A stretch of DNA of 28,772 nucleotides from JBMYQA01 sp049600855 (GTDB lineage Bacteria; Bacteroidota; Bacteroidia; Cytophagales; Flammeovirgaceae), in the NCBI GenBank assembly GCA_049600855.1, contig JBMYQA010000046.1:1-28772 (forward strand), given 5' to 3'. The number at the start of each line of letters is the position of its first letter. Positions within the stretch are counted from its first letter, which is position 1. The translations under genes were made by a program, and so were the position numbers. A model generated the notes under the pieces. The model was given only the letters and a program-made list of their open reading frames with translations, made no database searches and had not been told where the DNA came from. Below are positions 25,037 to 28,772 of this stretch, piece by piece.

Positions 25037-26335
25037 ATGAAACAATATCAACAACGACTTTTAGGATTACTCATTAGCTTCTTGTTTATAGGTGTAACTA
25101 ATGCTTTTGGTCAAGCATTTATTACTACTTGGAAGCCTTCTTCTGGTTTTTTACTCATACGAACAGAAAGTGCAAGTGGTACTTATAATTATGATATTAC
25201 TTGGACGAATCTTTCTAATCCGGGAGTGGGAGATGGATCAGCCACTGGACAAACAGCTGATTTCTTTACTACTGGCCTAACAAATGGTGATATTTATCAA
25301 GTAGAGATTACAGGAGACTTCCCCCATCTTCATACAGATGGTTTTGGACATGGTGCTGATATGCTTACTATTGAACAATGGGGAAATATTGAATGGAAGA
25401 GCATGGAGGACGCATTTTATGGATGTACAAACATGACCTATAATGCAACAGATATTCCTGATTTATCTAATGTGGAAGATATGAGGCAGATGTTTAGAGG
25501 CTGTGAAAAGTTTAATGGTGACATTAGCGGCTGGAATGTCAGCAATGTGACAAATATGAATACACTGTTTACTCAAGCACCACTTTTCAATCAAGATATT
25601 AGTGGTTGGGATGTGAGTAATGTGACAACCATGTATGCGATGTTTGCTGCTGCCTCCTCCTTCAATCAAGATATTAGCAGTTGGAATGTCAGTAATGTGA
25701 CAGCTATGGGAGAGATGTTTAATGGAGCAACAGCTTTCAATCAAGACATTAGCAGCTGGAATGTCAGTAATGTGACAAATATGAGCTTGATGTTTTCTGG
25801 AACAACAGCGTTCAACCAAGATATTGGCGGCTGGAATGTCAATAGTGTGACAAATATGAGTCAGATGTTTTTTAATGCTACAGCATTTAATCAAGACATT
25901 GGCAATTGGAATGTCGGTAATGTGATCAATATGAGCTTGATGTTTGCTGGAGCAACAGCTTTCAATCAAGACATAGGCAGTTGGGATGTCAGTAATGTTG
26001 CTATAACAATTGCGATGTTTCAGAATGCAACGACTTTCAATCAAGACATAAGTGGTTGGAATGTCAGTGGTGTGGATAGTCTATTCGGTATGATTAGTAT
26101 GTTTGAAGGAGCCATAGCCTTTAATCAAAATTTAGGCTCATGGGATATGTCTAATGTACGCAATGTAGGTAATATGTTCAGAAATTCAGGATTGACTTCA
26201 ATTAACTACGATGGCTTACTCATTGGTTGGTCATCACAAAGTTTGCAATCTGGGTTATCTTTTGCTGCAACAGGCATTACCTATTGCAATGCATCTACTG
26301 AACGTCAAAAAATTATTGATGATTTTAGTTGGTAA
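25037..26335 (+). CDS. BspA/DUF285-repeat surface protein, N-terminal part
   Basis: This 432-residue reading frame begins with a signal peptide (LLISFLFIGVTNAFGQ). It has a short N-terminal domain (about 27-155; FITTWKPSSGFLLIRTESASGTYNYDITW) and then nine DUF285-type repeats from residue 159 onward, spaced by 25 residues (one unit has 28). The repeat consensus is FNQDISxWNVSNVTNMxxMF. Such repeats are known from BspA-like and Mycoplasma surface proteins and usually mediate adhesion or protein contact. The frame ends at TAA (26333-26335), yet the next codons continue in the same frame with related sequence up to 28237. The part before the stop therefore lacks the T9SS sorting domain that the whole protein would need to reach the surface. 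The protein is probably one 1066-codon gene with a nonsense codon. Confidence 0.78.
   Translation: MKQYQQRLLGLLISFLFIGVTNAFGQAFITTWKPSSGFLLIRTESASGTYNYDITWTNLSNPGVGDGSATGQTADFFTTGLTNGDIYQVEITGDFPHLHTDGFGHGADMLTIEQWGNIEWKSMEDAFYGCTNMTYNATDIPDLSNVEDMRQMFRGCEKFNGDISGWNVSNVTNMNTLFTQAPLFNQDISGWDVSNVTTMYAMFAAASSFNQDISSWNVSNVTAMGEMFNGATAFNQDISSWNVSNVTNMSLMFSGTTAFNQDIGGWNVNSVTNMSQMFFNATAFNQDIGNWNVGNVINMSLMFAGATAFNQDIGSWDVSNVAITIAMFQNATTFNQDISGWNVSGVDSLFGMISMFEGAIAFNQNLGSWDMSNVRNVGNMFRNSGLTSINYDGLLIGWSSQSLQSGLSFAATGITYCNASTERQKIIDDFSW
25511..26194 (+). repeat. nine tandem 75-bp DUF285 coding repeats
   Basis: Units start at 25511, 25586, 25661, 25736, 25811, 25886, 25961, 26036 and 26120. Eight intervals are present; seven are exactly 75 bp and one is 84 bp. 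Each encodes FNxDIxxWxVxxV followed by a variable half. The DNA is similar enough between units for copy-number change by recombination or slippage. The complementary strand stays open for 193 codons here, which is a side effect of the repetition. Confidence 0.85.
26333..26335 (+). other. in-frame TAA inside the surface-protein gene
   Basis: The context is TGG-TAA-ATT. After this codon the same frame runs 634 codons to 28237 without another stop, and reads ISDGGLGCDVVWDGSSW, the normal continuation of the DDFSW-x-ISDGG pattern seen in this protein type. A single base change from AAA or CAA would create the stop. Confidence 0.85.
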
Positions 26336-26419
26336 ATTAGTGATGGAGGACTGGGTTGTGATGTTGTTTGGGATGGTAGTTCTTGGTCGCCTAATGCCCC
26401 AACTACAGCATTTAATGCC

Positions 26420-28237
26420 GTGATTGATGCGCCTTATGATGTAGCCACCCATGGCGATATCACTTCAAATAATTTAACGATTAATGTAGGCGAAACCCTC
26501 ACGATGGCTTCAGGAAACATCAATTTAACAGGATACTTTGAAAATAATGGCAATGCGTTTGCACAAACTGGGGGTACAGTTACTTTCAACGGTTCTTCTG
26601 CTCAAACTATTGAAGGAACAAACTCCTTCCATCAGCTAACCATTAATAATGCGAGTGGCGTGACACTCAATTCTGCAACGAGTGTAACTGGCGTATTAAC
26701 ATTAACGGCTGGCACGTTAGCCTCAGGAGGAAACTTGACCCTTGCCTCTACCAGTGTGGTGGCAGGAGGTACTGCCACTGTAGATTTTTCGGGTAGTGGA
26801 TCAATTTCTGGTAATGTGACGCAACAGCGTTTTTTAGATGGTGCTACTCAAAACGGTTGGCGTTATGTAGCTACAGGAGTAGCTGGACAAACTTTGGCGG
26901 CTATAGATGATGATATTGCCTTAACGCAACTAGGAAGTGTATTCAGTCCAGGAACCAATGAAAGTATCTACACCAATTTTTATAATCCACATCCTAATCT
27001 ATTTTATTATGACCAAAGTCTTGTAAAAAGTGGGACAATCAGCGCTGGGCATTTAAACGGGCAATCCTTTGATAATGCTGAGATTGGTTGGGAAATCCCT
27101 GCTGCTACATCTGATGTTTTTAATTCAGGTTCTGGTGTTGCCTTGCAAGTTAGTGCATCTGATGTAACCCTTGACTTTACGGGAACATTGCAGCACACAG
27201 ATGTTGTTTTATCGCTCGCACATGGCGGTCAAACCAACTCAGGCTGGCATTTAATAGGAAACCCTTTTGCCGCCACCCTAGATTGGAATGCCGTATACGA
27301 TGATGCAGGCAACTCAGGTGTAGACCCTACTGCCTATGTATTTGATGCCACAACCGATTATTCAGGGACTTACTCGGGTTATAATGCTGCTACAAATGCT
27401 AGTGTAAATGGAGGCTCAAAAGATATCGCCTCTGGGCAAGGTTTTTTTATTCAGACAACATCGGGGATGACAGGGGATGTAACCTTGAAAACATCCCATA
27501 CTTCAAGTACAGATGTTCAGTTTTATAGAATTCATGAAAGGGCTGAATGGCAAGGTGAACTGCGGCTCAAATTAGCGGATGAGCAAGGCCATGAAGATGA
27601 ACTGTTGTTGTATTTGATTGATGATGCACAAGAAGGGCAAGACCTTGGAGATGCCAAGAAGTTTTTTGGAACGGCTCATGGTTTACCAGAAATTGCCAGC
27701 AAAGCTTTTGATTTTCCTCTCATGATGGATTGTCGTGCTCCGCTGGAAAATGAGGAAACGGAATCTTTTCAGTTAGCGCTAAAGGGAGGCGCAACAGGAA
27801 CATTCACGCTCAAAATAACAACCATAGCTCAATTTGAGCTAGGAACCGAAATTTTTCTTGAAGATAGACTAACCCAGCAAATGATAGCCCTACAAGAAGG
27901 GATGGAATATGATATTGAGATAGCCAACGCCCATGAAATCATTGATGATCTCTTTTGGATTCACATGAGGCTTAATCGGGTAACGAGCATGCAGGATGAT
28001 TTCGTTAGTCATGGCGTTTCCTTATTTTTACAAAATAAGCAAGTACATATTCAATTTGCAGACGCTTCAGTAGCGAAATCGAAAGTCGCTATTTATGATT
28101 TGATGGGAAGAGTGATTTACCAACAAACAAATGTCACTGAGCTAAACCTATCCTTTCCTATTGATCGAAGTGGCGTATATGTGGTGAAAGTTGAGAATCA
28201 GCATGGAGCGATTTCTCAAAAAGTTATCATTGAATAG
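26420..28237 (+). CDS. C-terminal part of the same surface protein, with T9SS sorting domain
   Basis: This reading frame is in the same phase as the DUF285 part. If translated on its own it would need the GTG at 26420, which looks unlike a true start and would give a protein without a signal peptide; the open frame actually begins at 26336. The first 130 residues form repeated beta-strands (THGDITSNNLTINVGETLTM; LTLTAGTLASGGNLTL). A central region with GWHLIGNPFAATLDW follows, a motif common before T9SS domains. The last 80 residues (KVAIYDLMGRVIYQQ, GVYVVKVENQHGAISQKVIIE) are a type A T9SS sorting domain, which directs secretion and anchoring across the outer membrane. The fragment is complete to its natural end, so the break is recent, suppressed or a sequence error. 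Confidence 0.7.
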   Translation: MIDAPYDVATHGDITSNNLTINVGETLTMASGNINLTGYFENNGNAFAQTGGTVTFNGSSAQTIEGTNSFHQLTINNASGVTLNSATSVTGVLTLTAGTLASGGNLTLASTSVVAGGTATVDFSGSGSISGNVTQQRFLDGATQNGWRYVATGVAGQTLAAIDDDIALTQLGSVFSPGTNESIYTNFYNPHPNLFYYDQSLVKSGTISAGHLNGQSFDNAEIGWEIPAATSDVFNSGSGVALQVSASDVTLDFTGTLQHTDVVLSLAHGGQTNSGWHLIGNPFAATLDWNAVYDDAGNSGVDPTAYVFDATTDYSGTYSGYNAATNASVNGGSKDIASGQGFFIQTTSGMTGDVTLKTSHTSSTDVQFYRIHERAEWQGELRLKLADEQGHEDELLLYLIDDAQEGQDLGDAKKFFGTAHGLPEIASKAFDFPLMMDCRAPLENEETESFQLALKGGATGTFTLKITTIAQFELGTEIFLEDRLTQQMIALQEGMEYDIEIANAHEIIDDLFWIHMRLNRVTSMQDDFVSHGVSLFLQNKQVHIQFADASVAKSKVAIYDLMGRVIYQQTNVTELNLSFPIDRSGVYVVKVENQHGAISQKVIIE

Positions 28238-28562
28238 TAGCAACCATTAATGAGCGGTGGGATTACCATCTGCATTGCAGCACCTGTTCCGCAATTGGCT
28301 TTTGGTGATAAAGTTGGGGGTAATGATTGGGTTTGTTAGTTCTTCTGCCATAATGCTAAGGTTCTCTCCTAATTGCTAAACAAAATCACTTTTATTCTGT
28401 TGAGAATCTCAATCATCTGCATAAAAAAATGCTCATTCTGAAAGGTTTGAGCATTTTTATTTTTTTAGTGACCTCCGCAGGATTATAGTTAGTATTGATT
28501 ATCAGTTCATTATGAAATACTGTGAAACTATTGAGGAACTTTTCAAGTGAAAAGTATTTTTT
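28238..28562. other. intergenic region with a terminator
   Basis: A 29-codon open frame (28250-28339) has no recognisable family and is not called a gene. The main feature is the hairpin at 28425-28458. The remaining sequence up to the YhcG-like stop is AT-rich and without visible motifs. Confidence 0.55.
28425..28458. terminator. bidirectional intrinsic terminator
   Basis: AAAAATGCTCA and TGAGCATTTTT form a perfect 11-bp stem with a 12-nt loop, followed by ATTTTTTT on the + strand and preceded by a run of A that becomes T on the - strand. It can end transcription from the surface-protein gene and from the convergent YhcG-like gene. Confidence 0.85.
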
Positions 28563-28772
28563 CTACTTTTTCCTTATTTTATTCATCAACGCCTTCAATT
28601 CTTCCGATGTTGGAATCTTACCCTTCAAGTTTTCAGGTAATTGATGCGTTAATTTGTATTCGGATACCCCTATAGGTTTGTTGGTGTTTCGCAAAGCATA
28701 TTCTACCTCAATATCATCTTTTTCAGGACAAAGGATAATCCCAATAGTTGGGTTATCATCGTCTTGTTTTAT
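28563..28772 (-). CDS. C-terminus of a YhcG/DUF1016-type PDDEXK nuclease-domain protein (partial)
   Basis: The last 69 codons of a - strand gene are present and the rest lies beyond the window. The reading NPTIGIILCPEKDDIEVEYA, followed by KPIGVSEYKL and LPENLKGKIPTSEEL, is the characteristic end of YhcG-family proteins (formerly DUF1016), which carry a PDDEXK nuclease-like fold. These proteins occur in variable genome regions and near restriction-modification genes; their exact role is not settled. The catalytic core cannot be judged because it is upstream of the visible part. It converges on the surface-protein gene and shares its terminator. Confidence 0.85.
   Translation of the reverse strand: MKQDDDNPTIGIILCPEKDDIEVEYALRNTNKPIGVSEYKLTHQLPENLKGKIPTSEELKALMNKIRKK

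Noticed and set aside
25463..26044. 193-codon open frame on the - strand
   Set aside because: It runs exactly through the tandem DUF285 repeats, and its own repetitive product is simply the complement of their 75-bp periodicity.
28250..28339. 29-codon open frame after the surface-protein gene
   Set aside because: Too short, no signal peptide, no family and no promoter; not enough to call a gene.

Overview
The window looks like chromosomal DNA of a Bacteroidota bacterium, most likely a Cytophagales-type marine or environmental relative. The evidence is a type IX secretion (T9SS) C-terminal sorting domain, TonB-dependent heme uptake with an HmuY-like lipoprotein, promoters of the TTG-N19/20-TAnnTTTG kind, AT-rich sequence and the absence of strong Shine-Dalgarno motifs. 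The order is an inference from general character only. No rRNA, tRNA, CRISPR array or insertion sequence was seen.

Left part (1-7.5 kb): two unrelated class I methyltransferases; a copper-exporting P-type ATPase (copA) convergent with the second of them; a divergent YHS-domain lipoprotein; a translationally coupled pair of DinB-like and ATP-grasp genes; and an alpha/beta hydrolase lipoprotein.

Heme region (7.58-16.08 kb, all + strand): a heme-acquisition locus in the order binding lipoprotein (hmuT), permease (hmuU), ATPase (hmuV), cytoplasmic heme-handling protein (hmuS), TonB-dependent receptor (hmuR), HmuY-like lipoprotein with an extra N-terminal domain, and a small CxCxxC protein. The promoter is flanked by two near-identical 21-bp operator-like repeats, which suggests iron or heme repression. 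HmuY and HmuR would collect heme at the surface, HmuTUV would import it, and HmuS would handle it in the cytoplasm.

Operon at 16.1-21.5 kb (- strand): four overlapping genes encode a glycosyltransferase-radical SAM/SPASM fusion, a nucleotidyltransferase-tyrosine phosphatase fusion, an O-methyltransferase and a WG-repeat protein. I know of no characterised pathway with this composition, so it is the best candidate in the window for an undescribed system. A divergent AAA+ ATPase gene starts just after an 11-bp perfect inverted repeat and may be its regulator.

Right part (22.6-28.8 kb): isocitrate lyase (aceA), with a 48-bp near-perfect palindrome directly upstream of its predicted promoter. 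Then comes a large surface protein with nine 25-residue DUF285/BspA-type repeats and a T9SS sorting domain, split by a single in-frame TAA codon. Last is the C-terminus of a YhcG/DUF1016-type protein, cut by the window edge.
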